Origin: Lachnospiraceae bacterium UBA3645
Lineage (GTDB): Bacteria; Bacillota; Clostridia; Lachnospirales; Lachnospiraceae
Length of the DNA stretch: 13,868 bases
NCBI GenBank assembly: GCA_002373555.1
Contig: DFKM01000103.1
Span: forward strand, 1 to 13,868
Direction of reading: 5' to 3'
Shown here: one piece after another, positions 1-7,337 of the stretch
Numbering within the stretch: the first letter of the stretch is position 1
Layout: every line of letters starts with the position of its first letter
Made by a program: the position numbers and the translations under genes
Notes under the pieces: generated by a model
Seen by the model: only the letters and a program-made list of their open reading frames with translations
The model's database searches: none
Told to the model about the DNA's origin: nothing

Positions 1-369
1 TTCGGAAACGATTACGATACCCCGGACGGCACCGGTGTACGCGATTACATCCACGTCTGCGATCTGGCGCAGGGCCATGTGCTTGCGCTGCAGAAAATGG
101 AAAAGAGCGGTGCGGGCGTATACACCTACAACCTCGGTACCGGCAAAGGCACCAGCGTCTTCGAACTGATCGAAGCATTCGGAAAAGCCTGCGGCAAGGA
201 AGTCCCTTATCAGGTCGATCCCAGACGTGACGGCGATATTGCCGAGTGCTATGCCGATCCCTCGCTGGCGGAGGCCGAACTTGGTTTCAAGGCGCAGTTC
301 TCCATCGACGAGATGTGCCGCGATTCCTGGAACTGGCAGAAGAACAATCCGGACGGCTACAGAAAATAA
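1..369 (+). CDS. galE: UDP-glucose 4-epimerase, 3' part (5' end outside window)
   Basis: This is the last 122 residues of an extended short-chain dehydrogenase/reductase of the GalE type, open from the first base. GalE interconverts UDP-glucose and UDP-galactose in the cytoplasm using bound NAD; some relatives act on UDP-arabinose/xylose or the N-acetyl sugars. Visible signatures are GTGVRDYIHVCDLAQGHVLAL near the left edge (typical GalE has RDYIHVxDLAxGH) and RRDGDIAECYADPSLAEAELGF near residue 76, the C-terminal sugar-nucleotide-binding segment. The catalytic YxxxK and the Rossmann glycine motif would lie upstream. The stop is followed after 42 nt by the arabinofuranosidase start, so the two are probably co-transcribed. 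Family is clear; the exact sugar epimerised cannot be told from this fragment. Confidence 0.9.
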   Translation, partial: FGNDYDTPDGTGVRDYIHVCDLAQGHVLALQKMEKSGAGVYTYNLGTGKGTSVFELIEAFGKACGKEVPYQVDPRRDGDIAECYADPSLAEAELGFKAQFSIDEMCRDSWNWQKNNPDGYRK

Positions 370-411
370 ACCGACGCCGCCGGGCTGCCTGGCGGGATAC
401 GGAGAGAAATC

Positions 412-2703
412 ATGGAGAATACTGTAAGACTGATCGAAGAAGATCTTGCGGCAGTTTATCTCGGTAATCTGAATACGGTCGAGCAGACGCTCGCTTTTCC
501 GGCGGCCGGGAAAAACGGTTCCGCATTTACATGGGAGAGCAGCGAGGAACGATTCATCGATAAAGAAGGGCGGGTACACCGCCCTCTTTTCGGTATGGGC
601 GACAGACCGGTCAGACTGACCGTGACGGCGGTGCTTAACGGCGTCAGCAGGACGCGTGTCTTTGAGGCGACGGTGCTGCAGGAAAAGAAGGATACCGTCA
701 TTACCGGGATCCGGCCGCTCCTGAAAGTCACTGCCGCGGCGGATCCGGAGCTGCCGCATTATACGGCGGCCGAGACGGAGGACGGGCGCCTGATGGCGGT
801 CCCGGTGACATGGATCCCGATGCCGGAGGAATGGGCTGCGGCCTCGGCCGGCACCGGAGAACAGTTCATGGTCGGAGAGGCGGAGGGGACGGATATTCCG
901 GCGATGCTCTGCCTGCAGAAAACGGAACGGCGGGCCGGGACCATTCTGCCTGCTGCCGTATCTTATCCGGCGCCGGGCAGCGTGCGGCTGACCGGCGGCA
1001 GCTGTTATTACGATGCTGCGCAGGTCATGGGCGAATGGCTGCTCGCACAGGATACTGACCAGATGCTGTATAATTTCCGGCAGGCGGCAGGGCTCGGTAC
1101 CCGGGGCGCGGCGCCGATGACGGGCTGGGATGATCCGGCGGGAAATCTGCGGGGCCACACGACAGGCCATTATCTGTCCGGGCTTTCGCTCGCGTTTTCC
1201 GTCACCGGAGACGTGCGTTTCCGGGAAAAAGTGGTGGCGCTGGTGGAAGGCCTTGCGGAATGCCAGCAGGCTTTCTCAGCGGGCGGCCGCGTGAAACCGG
1301 GCTTTCTCTCCGCCTATGACGAGACGCAGTTCGATCTGCTGGAGGTGTATACGCCGTATCCGCAGATCTGGGCGCCGTATTATACCCTGGATAAGATCAT
1401 GTCCGGTCTTTATGATGCTTATATTTACATCGGAAATGAGACCGCGCTGGCGGTGGAATCCGCCATGGGCGACTGGGTCTATGACAGGCTTTCCCGGCTG
1501 GACGGCGAAAAGAGAAGAAAGATGTGGAGCATGTACATTGCCGGAGAATACGGCGGCATGCTCGGCACGATGGTGCAGCTGTACGGCCTGACAGGGAAGG
1601 ATACGCATCTGGAATGCGCCTCCTTCTTCCTGAATCCGAAGCTGTTCGATCCGATGGAAGCGGGGATCGATACGCTGGAGGATATGCATGGCAATCAGCA
1701 TATTCCGCAGATCATCGGTGCGCTGGCTTTCTATGACGCGCTCTGCGGCATTGATCCGGACCGCTGTGAGAACGAGCGGCTGGCAAGGCTTGCCGCCGAC
1801 CGGGAAAAGTATTTCCTGATCGTCATGAACTTTATCGAGATCACGGGCAGCGGACATATTTACGTGAACGGCGGCGTGGGCGAGACGGAGATGTTCCACC
1901 GGGCCGGCAGCGCGAAACGGCTGTTTACGGACAAGACAGCCGAGAGCTGCGCGACGTATAATCTGGAGCGGCTCTACGGCGCCTTCTTCGCGCATGCTTC
2001 CTCCGCAAAGGTGATGGATCTGTATGAAAATTCCCTGCTGAACCACATCCTCATGAGCGCTTCTCCGAGACCGGACGGCGGTACGACCTACTTCATGCCG
2101 CTGCGGCCCGGCGGGCGGAAAGAATACTCCACGGAGGAGAATACCTGCTGTCACGGAACGGGCATGGAGAGCCGGTTCCGGTATGTGCAGCATATCTTTG
2201 CTTTGGATGCGGAGGCGCTTTATCTGAATCTTTACGTTCCTGCGGAGCTGCAGGAAAAAGCGGCCGGGGCGAATGTCAGCCTTCGCGAAACCGAAGAGGG
2301 CACATTCTCCCTGCAATTCCACGCAGACTGGAACCGGAATGTCAGGATCCGCATCCCCGGCTGGACTTCCGGGAAGATCCGGATCCTGGTCAATGGGGCG
2401 GAAACGGCTTTCACGCCGGAGAAGGGATATGCAGTGCTTGCGGGCGGATTTTCCGCCGGCGACGAGATCTGCATTGTTCTGCCGTACGGCATCCGCCGCG
2501 TGTCCGCAGGTTTCGGAAAGGTGAGCTTTCTGTACGGCCCGTATATGCTGGCGGCGCTGTCGGAATCGGCGGACTGGATGAAGGGCCCGGATCCGTCAAC
2601 GATCCGAAAGACCGGGAAGGAAACGTTTTCCGCCGGGACAATAAAAATGCTTCCCGCATACCGTGTGGATGAGGAAGCGTATCATCTGATCTTCGACAGA
2701 TAA
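412..2703 (+). CDS. Beta-L-arabinofuranosidase, GH127/GH146-type, with N-terminal atrophied Ig domain
   Basis: A 763-residue protein of the DUF1680 superfamily, which removes beta-L-arabinofuranose from arabino-oligosaccharides or glycoproteins. The start has a good site (GGAGAG, 6 nt upstream). Residues about 10-90 match an atrophied bacterial Ig domain (TWESSEERFIDKEGRVHRP, then FGMGD and a VFEATV end). The (alpha/alpha)6 catalytic part follows: GHTTGHYLSG at 248-257, GGVGETEMF at 487-495, ESC at 511-513 and CCHGTGME at 579-586. In the characterised enzyme HypBA1, a zinc ion is held by Glu, Cys and a Cys-Cys pair, and one Cys is the nucleophile; E511, C513, C579 and C580 are the likely equivalents, and E493 or E491 the acid/base. 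No signal peptide is seen, so it should be cytoplasmic and act on imported oligosaccharides. GH127 versus GH146 is not settled. It ends 2 nt from the convergent J-protein stop. Confidence 0.9.
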   Translation: MENTVRLIEEDLAAVYLGNLNTVEQTLAFPAAGKNGSAFTWESSEERFIDKEGRVHRPLFGMGDRPVRLTVTAVLNGVSRTRVFEATVLQEKKDTVITGIRPLLKVTAAADPELPHYTAAETEDGRLMAVPVTWIPMPEEWAAASAGTGEQFMVGEAEGTDIPAMLCLQKTERRAGTILPAAVSYPAPGSVRLTGGSCYYDAAQVMGEWLLAQDTDQMLYNFRQAAGLGTRGAAPMTGWDDPAGNLRGHTTGHYLSGLSLAFSVTGDVRFREKVVALVEGLAECQQAFSAGGRVKPGFLSAYDETQFDLLEVYTPYPQIWAPYYTLDKIMSGLYDAYIYIGNETALAVESAMGDWVYDRLSRLDGEKRRKMWSMYIAGEYGGMLGTMVQLYGLTGKDTHLECASFFLNPKLFDPMEAGIDTLEDMHGNQHIPQIIGALAFYDALCGIDPDRCENERLARLAADREKYFLIVMNFIEITGSGHIYVNGGVGETEMFHRAGSAKRLFTDKTAESCATYNLERLYGAFFAHASSAKVMDLYENSLLNHILMSASPRPDGGTTYFMPLRPGGRKEYSTEENTCCHGTGMESRFRYVQHIFALDAEALYLNLYVPAELQEKAAGANVSLRETEEGTFSLQFHADWNRNVRIRIPGWTSGKIRILVNGAETAFTPEKGYAVLAGGFSAGDEICIVLPYGIRRVSAGFGKVSFLYGPYMLAALSESADWMKGPDPSTIRKTGKETFSAGTIKMLPAYRVDEEAYHLIFDR

Positions 2704-2712
2704 ATTCAGATG
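2683..2712. terminator. Weak inverted repeat across the convergent stop codons
   Basis: CATCTGA at 2683-2689 and TCAGATG at 2706-2712 are perfect 7-bp complements separated by 16 nt. The pair spans the stop codons of both convergent genes. Neither side has a clear T-tract, so it may be a weak bidirectional terminator or chance. No better hairpin was seen at this junction. Confidence 0.25.
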
Positions 2713-3461
2713 CAGCAGACGACCGGCGCACAGCCGCCGCCGCACATCATGTTGAGCAGGCAGAGATAGCAGCAGAGATTGCTGCCGGCGGACGGCGTAC
2801 CGCCGTAGCTCTGGCTCATATCGCGGTACCATGTGCCGCCGCCTTCCAGTGCCTGGATCAGCTGCTGGTATTTGATGTTGTCCGGCGCCAGAGAGGCTGC
2901 CTGTCTTGCATAATTGAGCGCATTGATGTTGTTGCCCATGCCGTTGTGGGCGATCGCACAGAAATAATACCATTCGGCAGTACGGTCCTGCACTTCATCC
3001 AGAACGTGCAGGGCCTCGTTATATGCCCGTGCATTCAGGTGATTGGCCGCCGCCTGCATTTTGATGTCGTCCTGCGACTGACTGCCTGCATGCGGCTGTT
3101 CATACTGCGCGTTTCCGAAGGGATTCCCGTAGAATCCCCAGCCGTTATAGGCTTCCTTATAGGTCGTCCCGCCGTAGCTGTTCCCGGAATACTGCCCGCT
3201 GCCGTACGGATTTCCGTACGTGCTCTGGCCGGATCCGCTGTTTCCGTAAGGCCCGGTATAACCCATCTCGCGGTCCTTCATGATCTGGTCATATGCCTGC
3301 TGGACTTCCTTGAATTTCTCCTCTGCAGCATCCTTTTCCGCTTCGGATCTGCCCACATTCGCATCCGGGTGATATTTCCTGGAAAGCGTCCGGTATGCTT
3401 TTTTCAGTTCATCATCCGTGGCGTCATATTTGACGCCCAGAACTTTATAAGGGTCTGTCAT
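2706..3461 (-). CDS. J-domain (DnaJ-like) protein with TPR-like segment and Cys-rich tail
   Basis: A 251-residue J-domain protein. J domains stimulate the ATPase of a DnaK/Hsp70 partner and recruit it to a client. The J domain is at residues 1-65 ([21 protein letters not shown]), with the diagnostic HPD at 31-33. Residues about 66-130 are a Gly/Ser/Tyr/Asn-rich linker. Residues 133-205 look like TPR-type helical repeats ([14 protein letters not shown] and [16 protein letters not shown]). The tail has seven cysteines at 230, 231, 234, 240, 244, 249 and 250. The zinc-finger and client domains of canonical DnaJ are absent, so this is a specialised J protein, not dnaJ. The start at 3461 is chosen because the J domain begins there and AGGAG lies 8 nt upstream, although the frame is open to 3740. 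It overlaps the end of the upstream gene by 17 nt, which suggests coupled translation. Confidence 0.88.
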   Translation of the reverse strand: MTDPYKVLGVKYDATDDELKKAYRTLSRKYHPDANVGRSEAEKDAAEEKFKEVQQAYDQIMKDREMGYTGPYGNSGSGQSTYGNPYGSGQYSGNSYGGTTYKEAYNGWGFYGNPFGNAQYEQPHAGSQSQDDIKMQAAANHLNARAYNEALHVLDEVQDRTAEWYYFCAIAHNGMGNNINALNYARQAASLAPDNIKYQQLIQALEGGGTWYRDMSQSYGGTPSAGSNLCCYLCLLNMMCGGGCAPVVCCI

Positions 3462-4326
3462 ATCGGCTGCTCCTGTCAAGACACCGGGCGGTCGTATCTT
3501 TTTTCTGACCATCCGGTGAGAATTGTGTCTCGAACCGGCTCCAGATGCCGGAATAAAGGATGTTCCGCAGGATCGGTGCATATTCCACCAGCGGAAGGGC
3601 TTCGAAATTCCTGGCGGCCTGCGATGCCATAAGCATGAGCATCTCGCGGCAGCGGTCCTGGAAATCTGCTGTATCTCCGATGGCGGAAAGCGGATTGTAG
3701 GTGCCTTTTTCCCGATCCTCCCGCACATCCTCGCAGGCATCCATCAGATAGATGAATTTGCCGAGATAGAAACCGATGTTCCGCAGGCGTTCTGCCCAGA
3801 TATCTTCTTCCCGGACAAAGATCTCCGCCAGCATCTTTCCGGTCAGCCCGGCGCCGGCATCGGGATCGGGATCATTTTTCAGCTCACACTTCCGAAGCGC
3901 CTTCACGTAATCCCGGACAGCGCTGTATTGCCTGGGATACTCCGCGCGGATCCTTTTTAAAGGCCCGCGCAGCACGCGCGCGGCAAAAAGCGACGTCATT
4001 TTACCGTCATCTCTTACATTATCGAGCAGATTGAAATATGTCAACAGGATATTCATGTCCGCTGCGTAATCGATGCCGGCAGAGACCGCCTTTTCACAGA
4101 CCCGGAGCGGATTTCCGGGACAGCGTTCTCTGACGGAGACGAAGGGCTCGTCGTAAAGATCCGCAAGCAGGATCGCGAGGAACGTCATGTCGTAGGTAAG
4201 CGAAAAACGGGAGAGAATGCCTGAATTCTCTCCCAGTGATCTGCATACGCCGCAGTAGAATTTTTTATAGGTCTCATCTTCGCGCACCTTCAGTTCGGCG
4301 CGGTTGGTGATCAGGTATCCGAACAT
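3445..4326 (-). CDS. DUF5685-like protein of unknown function
   Basis: A 293-residue, largely helical protein that I recognise as DUF5685-like from the N-terminus ([16 protein letters not shown], then [13 protein letters not shown]). Known members have no assigned function. Visible elements are a CxxC at C25/C28, further Cys at C69 and C77, YDM at 45-47, an Asp-rich DNVRDD at 102-107 and a second Asp-rich segment around 185-209 with D196, D200 and D204 in DxxxDxxxD spacing. That second segment ([17 protein letters not shown]) resembles the second diphosphate-binding motif of squalene/phytoene synthases; this comparison is mine, by eye. No signal peptide or convincing membrane helix is seen. 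It is the middle gene of a three-gene operon: it starts 4 nt after the zinc-ribbon gene and its end overlaps the J-protein start. The last 30 residues are polar and probably disordered. Confidence 0.85.
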   Translation of the reverse strand: MFGYLITNRAELKVREDETYKKFYCGVCRSLGENSGILSRFSLTYDMTFLAILLADLYDEPFVSVRERCPGNPLRVCEKAVSAGIDYAADMNILLTYFNLLDNVRDDGKMTSLFAARVLRGPLKRIRAEYPRQYSAVRDYVKALRKCELKNDPDPDAGAGLTGKMLAEIFVREEDIWAERLRNIGFYLGKFIYLMDACEDVREDREKGTYNPLSAIGDTADFQDRCREMLMLMASQAARNFEALPLVEYAPILRNILYSGIWSRFETQFSPDGQKKDTTARCLDRSSRYDRPL

Positions 4327-4330
4327 GGCT

Positions 4331-4726
4331 TCAGCTCTTTCTTATGAATTCGGAACGGCATTTGGGACAGGTGATGGAAATCTTTCCGTGGCCCTTCGGT
4401 ACCCGGATCTTCTGGCTGCACTGCGGGCAGGTATAGAAGCGGTAGACCTTCCGTTCCTCCATGTGCGTGCGGAAGCCGCGGAAACGGCCCGTGAGCCGGT
4501 TCTTTAACTGCAGGAATTTCAGGTTCTCTTCGTATCTGCGGGCATGATTTCTGGAAAACGCACGGAAATAATAGCCGATCAGACAGATCAGGGTAATGAA
4601 ATACAGTATGTTGAAACGGAAGAACATGTACAGGAGCAGGCAGACGGCGCCTACGCCCATGGTGAATCTCCCGAGCTGATCTGTTCCGTATCTTCCGGAC
4701 ATAAAAGAACGCATCTTTTCTCTCAT
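4331..4726 (-). CDS. Small membrane protein with C-terminal zinc ribbon
   Basis: A 131-residue protein and first gene of the minus-strand operon. Residues about 23-37 and 39-55 are hydrophobic and form two adjacent membrane segments or one hairpin. A basic linker rich in Arg/Lys follows at 55-98. The C-terminus is a zinc ribbon with C100-P-Q-C103 and C120-P-K-C123, similar to MJ0042-type zinc-finger domains and likely cytosolic. The start is supported by GGGAG placed about 8 nt upstream. No enzyme motif is present, so it is more likely a membrane adaptor or scaffold than a catalyst. Its linkage to the DUF5685-like and J-domain genes suggests a shared pathway, but the role is unknown. The zinc-ribbon call is firm, the membrane topology less so. 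Confidence 0.8.
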   Translation of the reverse strand: MREKMRSFMSGRYGTDQLGRFTMGVGAVCLLLYMFFRFNILYFITLICLIGYYFRAFSRNHARRYEENLKFLQLKNRLTGRFRGFRTHMEERKVYRFYTCPQCSQKIRVPKGHGKISITCPKCRSEFIRKS

Positions 4727-4763
4727 GCTGTTATCTCCCGTCCAAATGCGCTGGTCTTAAAGA

Positions 4764-4800
4764 TGATCTCTAATACTATACCATAGAGTATACTCCATTC
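4764..4800 (-). promoter_or_regulatory. Possible promoter/operator of the zinc-ribbon-DUF5685-J operon
   Basis: On the minus strand this AT-rich stretch reads TATACT and, shortly after, TATAGT, either of which could be a -10 element. No good TTGACA-like -35 was found at standard spacing. GAGTATACTC is a perfect 10-bp palindrome overlapping the first candidate, and could be an operator half-site pair. The position fits, since the region separates two divergent transcription units. Confidence 0.35.
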
Positions 4801-4888
4801 TACAGAAAAAAATATAAAATCCTTAGGAATTTTTCGTATTATTTCCGTGAATGGGTGAAAGGTAGGATATTCATTTCACAGCAATGTG

Positions 4889-4897
4889 TGGTATAAT
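4889..4897 (+). promoter_or_regulatory. Extended -10 promoter of the EamA-rhomboid unit
   Basis: TGGTATAAT is a consensus -10 (TATAAT at 4892-4897) with a TGn extension. The -35 is poor (TATTCA at 4868-4873, 18-bp spacing), as expected for an extended -10 promoter. Transcription would begin near 4904, about 25 nt before the ATG at 4929. This rules out the in-frame ATG at 4884, which lies upstream of the predicted transcript start. Confidence 0.65.
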
Positions 4898-4928
4898 CGG
4901 AAATACTGAAAAGAAGCGGGACGGGAAG

Positions 4929-5777
4929 ATGAACGAGAGGATCAGAGGGACAATCTACGTGCTGCTCGCCGCGGTCGCGCTCAGCCTGTCGGGGCTGTTC
5001 GTAAAGCTGGCGACCTGGGACAGCATCGCTATGCTGGGCGGCAAAAGCGCCGCGACGCTGGCGGTGGCCGTCGTGTACCTGAAACTGATGAAGTACCGGC
5101 TCGTTTTCAATAAGACCGTAGCGCTCGGCGCGGTCTGTCTGTCGCTGATCAGCCTGATGTTCACGATCGCGACAAGAGCTACCTCCGCGGCGAATGCCAT
5201 TGTGCTGCAGTACACGCAGCCGTTCTTTGTCATCCTGCTGCTGTGGCTGATCTATAAACAGAGACCGCAGTGGGCGGAGATCATTGCGATCGCGACGGCC
5301 TTTGCGGGGATTCTTTTCTTCTTTATCGATAAACTGACGCCGGGCGGCATGACCGGCAATATCGTTGCGATCTGCTCCGGCTTTGTCTACGCGGTATTCA
5401 TGCTGGTCAAGAAGATGAAGGGCAGCGATTATCTGTCCTCCGTTGTGTTTTCGGCGGTGATCAATGTCGTGACCTGCGGGTGGCGGATCCCGCTGCAGAC
5501 GGACTGGCGGCCGGTCCCGGTGCTGATGGTGGTGCTGTTCGGCACGGTGTCGTGCTTCGGCGGATATATCCTGCTTTCGGCGGGGCTGGACCGGATCCCG
5601 CTGGTGACCGGCGCGCTGCTGACGATGCTGGAGCCGGTGCTGAATCCGATCTGGGTGGCGTTATTCTACGGGGAGACGATGGGGGTAATGTCGGTGGTCG
5701 GAACCGTGATCCTGCTGGGGACGGCCGCGGTATACAGTGTGATGCAGATCAGAAAAGAGCAGTTGCAGAATGAGTGA
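4929..5777 (+). CDS. EamA/DMT-superfamily transporter
   Basis: A 282-residue integral membrane protein of the drug/metabolite transporter superfamily. It shows two EamA repeats (about residues 3-140 and 148-275) and roughly ten hydrophobic helices. Typical signatures are YTQPFFVILLLWLIYKQRP at the end of the first half and LEPVLNPIWVALFYGE in the second, the LEP..N..W..LF.GE pattern of EamA proteins. The family exports or exchanges amino acids, nucleotides, sugars or drugs across the cytoplasmic membrane; the substrate cannot be inferred. The start at 4929 is preferred over the in-frame ATG at 4884 because the latter falls before the promoter, and because hydrophobic sequence starts soon after 4929. 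The ribosome site is the purine-rich GGGACGGGAAG just upstream. The gene overlaps the rhomboid gene by 8 bp. Confidence 0.88.
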   Translation: MNERIRGTIYVLLAAVALSLSGLFVKLATWDSIAMLGGKSAATLAVAVVYLKLMKYRLVFNKTVALGAVCLSLISLMFTIATRATSAANAIVLQYTQPFFVILLLWLIYKQRPQWAEIIAIATAFAGILFFFIDKLTPGGMTGNIVAICSGFVYAVFMLVKKMKGSDYLSSVVFSAVINVVTCGWRIPLQTDWRPVPVLMVVLFGTVSCFGGYILLSAGLDRIPLVTGALLTMLEPVLNPIWVALFYGETMGVMSVVGTVILLGTAAVYSVMQIRKEQLQNE

Positions 5778-6381
5778 TTTTTTCAGAAACAACAAAGCCT
5801 ATGTGACGATGGCGCTGGCTGTTGTCAATCTTGCGGTATTCCTGGTGCTGGAAGTGCTTGGCTCCACGGAGGACGTGCAGTTCATGTTCGCCCACGGCGC
5901 GCTGTTCGGGGAATCGGTGCTTGCGGACGGGGAGTATTACCGGCTGTTCACGTCGATGTTCCTGCACTACGGCGCGGCGCACCTGATGAACAATCTGCTG
6001 ATGCTGTATGTGATCGGCGACCGGCTGGAATTTGTGACCGGCCATGTGCGGCTGCTGATCATCTATCTGCTGGGCGGTGTGTTTGCAAATGTCTTTACGG
6101 TCTGGATCTATAGCGTGCTGGGCATCACGGCGGTCTCGGCGGGTGCGTCCGGCGCGATCTTCGCGCTGATGGGCGGCATGCTGGGCTGCATGGCGCGGGC
6201 GCGGAGCGGCCTGGTCGGGATCGGCTGGCAGCGGATGCTGCTGCTGGTCGGGCTGTCGGTGTATTCGGGCTTTTCGAGCCCGGAGACGAACAACGCGGCG
6301 CATCTTTCGGGGCTGGCGTTCGGTTTTCTGCTGGGGATGCTGTTATACAGCAGCCGCAGAACGGCAGAACTGTCATCCTGA
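5770..6381 (+). CDS. Rhomboid family intramembrane serine protease
   Basis: A 203-residue membrane protein with about six helices. Rhomboids cleave transmembrane substrates inside the bilayer with a Ser-His dyad. The signatures are present: HYGAAHLMNN in helix 2 (H66, H71, N75; H71/N75 fit the oxyanion-side HxxxN), GASG with nucleophile S127, and NNAAHLSG with catalytic H178. The set is complete, so the enzyme is probably active. Length is typical of a minimal six-helix rhomboid. The start overlaps the transporter stop by 8 bp, and the Shine-Dalgarno sequence is weak (AAAAGAG about 11 nt upstream), so translation is probably coupled. The final Ser-Ser-stop lies inside the first copy of the downstream tandem repeat, so the natural C-terminus may have been changed by repeat acquisition. 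Physiological substrates are unknown. Confidence 0.92.
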   Translation: MSDFFRNNKAYVTMALAVVNLAVFLVLEVLGSTEDVQFMFAHGALFGESVLADGEYYRLFTSMFLHYGAAHLMNNLLMLYVIGDRLEFVTGHVRLLIIYLLGGVFANVFTVWIYSVLGITAVSAGASGAIFALMGGMLGCMARARSGLVGIGWQRMLLLVGLSVYSGFSSPETNNAAHLSGLAFGFLLGMLLYSSRRTAELSS

Positions 6382-6619
6382 GGAGAGAGCGGGAAAATGA
6401 CATGCCTGTTATCCGGAGGAACCTGCAGGAAAACCACATAATTGTCATCCTGAGGAGCGGAGCGGGAAAATGACCTGCCTGTCATACGGAGGAACCTGCA
6501 GGAAAACCACATAATTGTCATCCTGAGGAGCGGAGCGGGAAAATGACATGCCTGTCATTCAGAGGAACCTGCAGGAAAACCCATAATTGTCATCCTGAGG
6601 AGCGGAGCGACGAAGGATC
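6371..6619 (+). repeat. Tandem 72-73 bp repeat, 3.3 copies, TGTCATCCTGAGGAGCGG family
   Basis: Copies begin at 6371, 6443, 6516 and 6588, giving periods of 72, 73 and 72. Each full unit starts TGTCATCCTGAGGAG, continues with ATGAC about 26 nt in, then a second TGTCAT-like block and the palindrome CCTGCAGG, and ends CATAAT. The third copy contains ATGACA-TGCC-TGTCAT, a perfect 6-bp hairpin. The last, partial copy diverges after GGAGCG into ACGAAGGATCC, with ATCCT at 6592-6596 complementary to AGGAT at 6614-6618. The opening block is a dispersed intergenic motif I recognise from many bacterial genomes; its tandem amplification with a second element inside each unit is what is seen here. No coding sequence is supported. 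From 6620 to 6752 I see nothing beyond the probable leader of the next gene. Confidence 0.9.
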
Positions 6620-6752
6620 CTCGCCGTAAAGTCTTCGGTTTTACTGCATGACAGACATGGGAGTTCGCCTGCATACGGAAGGCGGGATATTCCGGCAGAT
6701 TTGCTGCGATCCATAGAAAGAATAAGAATAATCTTCAGATAGGAATCAAAAC

Positions 6753-7040
6753 ATGGGACGTGATCCGGGTGCCTTTCAGAGGCTCATCAATATCATTTAT
6801 ATCGTTCTGGGAATTGCCTGTGTGGCGGCGTTCGCGGCCTCCTTTTCCGGCGGACATGCCAACATGCAGACATTTCCGCTGCTGTTCCTTTTGGCGGCAG
6901 CCGTTCATTTTGTGACCGCGAAGCTGAATTTCAGGAAGGATATCCGCGGCAGGAACAAAAGGAGCCAGGGCATCGCGGAAACACTGATCGGGATCTTCCT
7001 GATCATTCTCGCGCTGGCTTCAATGCTGCTGGTGTGGTAG
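6753..7040 (+). CDS. Small three-helix membrane protein, function unknown
   Basis: A 95-residue hydrophobic protein with three likely membrane segments at about residues 10-32, 39-57 and 73-94. The loop between helices 2 and 3 is strongly basic (KLNFRKDIRGRNKRSQG), so by the positive-inside rule this loop is probably cytoplasmic. The start is supported by TAGGA 9 nt upstream. No Cys, metal site or enzyme motif is visible. It resembles small membrane proteins annotated in Lachnospiraceae (possibly the DUF6637 type), but I am not sure of that name. It stands alone between two repeat-rich intergenic regions on the same strand as its neighbours, and no terminator is visible behind it. Confidence 0.7.
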   Translation: MGRDPGAFQRLINIIYIVLGIACVAAFAASFSGGHANMQTFPLLFLLAAAVHFVTAKLNFRKDIRGRNKRSQGIAETLIGIFLIILALASMLLVW

Positions 7041-7054
7041 CAGGAGCATTGTAA

Positions 7055-7096
7055 GAAGATGATTTGATTTGCCGGGAAGATGATCTGATTTGCAGG
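7055..7096 (+). repeat. 21-bp tandem duplication
   Basis: Two adjacent 21-bp units, 7055-7075 and 7076-7096, share GAAGATGAT, then TTGATTTGCCGG or CTGATTTGCAGG; they differ at two positions. Degenerate relatives (GATGATTT, GTGATTTGATACC) follow up to about 7155. The region looks like decaying intergenic repeat sequence. Confidence 0.7.
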
Positions 7097-7337
7097 ATCG
7101 ATGCCTGTCATTATTCGGATGATTTCCGGCTGCCGGGGTGATTTGATACCGCCGACAGTCCAGTGTGGGCGGAGAGCATGCATTTTTTGAATAGGATACC
7201 CCATAATCCGGCTGAAAATGATTTGTTTAGTAAGATTTGGGCGAGCAGCAGATGATTCTTTAGAGAAGGTACCCTTTTTTCGGGAAAAACGATACTGGTA
7301 ATCGACGAAATGGGGTATCTTCTTTTGAAAAAAGATG

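Noticed and set aside
1276..2322. Long minus-strand open frame (348 codons) inside the arabinofuranosidase gene
   Set aside because: It lies wholly opposite a gene with conserved catalytic motifs, shows no recognisable domain and is explained by the high GC and codon bias of the real frame.
2946..3632. Plus-strand open frame (228 codons) opposite the J protein and DUF5685-like gene
   Set aside because: Antisense shadow over two genes with recognisable motifs; hydrophobic composition follows from the complementary codons.
3462..3740. N-terminal extension of the J-domain protein
   Set aside because: The frame is open but opposes no motif, overlaps the DUF5685-like coding sequence, and the J domain starts at 3461 with its own AGGAG.
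4884..4928. Upstream start of the EamA transporter
   Set aside because: The ATG at 4884 precedes the TATAAT at 4892-4897, so it would not be in the transcript.
6108..6521. Minus-strand open frames with a repeated MTIMWFSCRFLR start
   Set aside because: The similarity arises only because they cross the tandem DNA repeats; the remainder is opposite the rhomboid gene.
6371..6619. CRISPR array
   Set aside because: The units are contiguous near-identical tandem copies with no unique spacers, and no cas gene is near. The same holds for the 42-bp repeat at 8644-8785.
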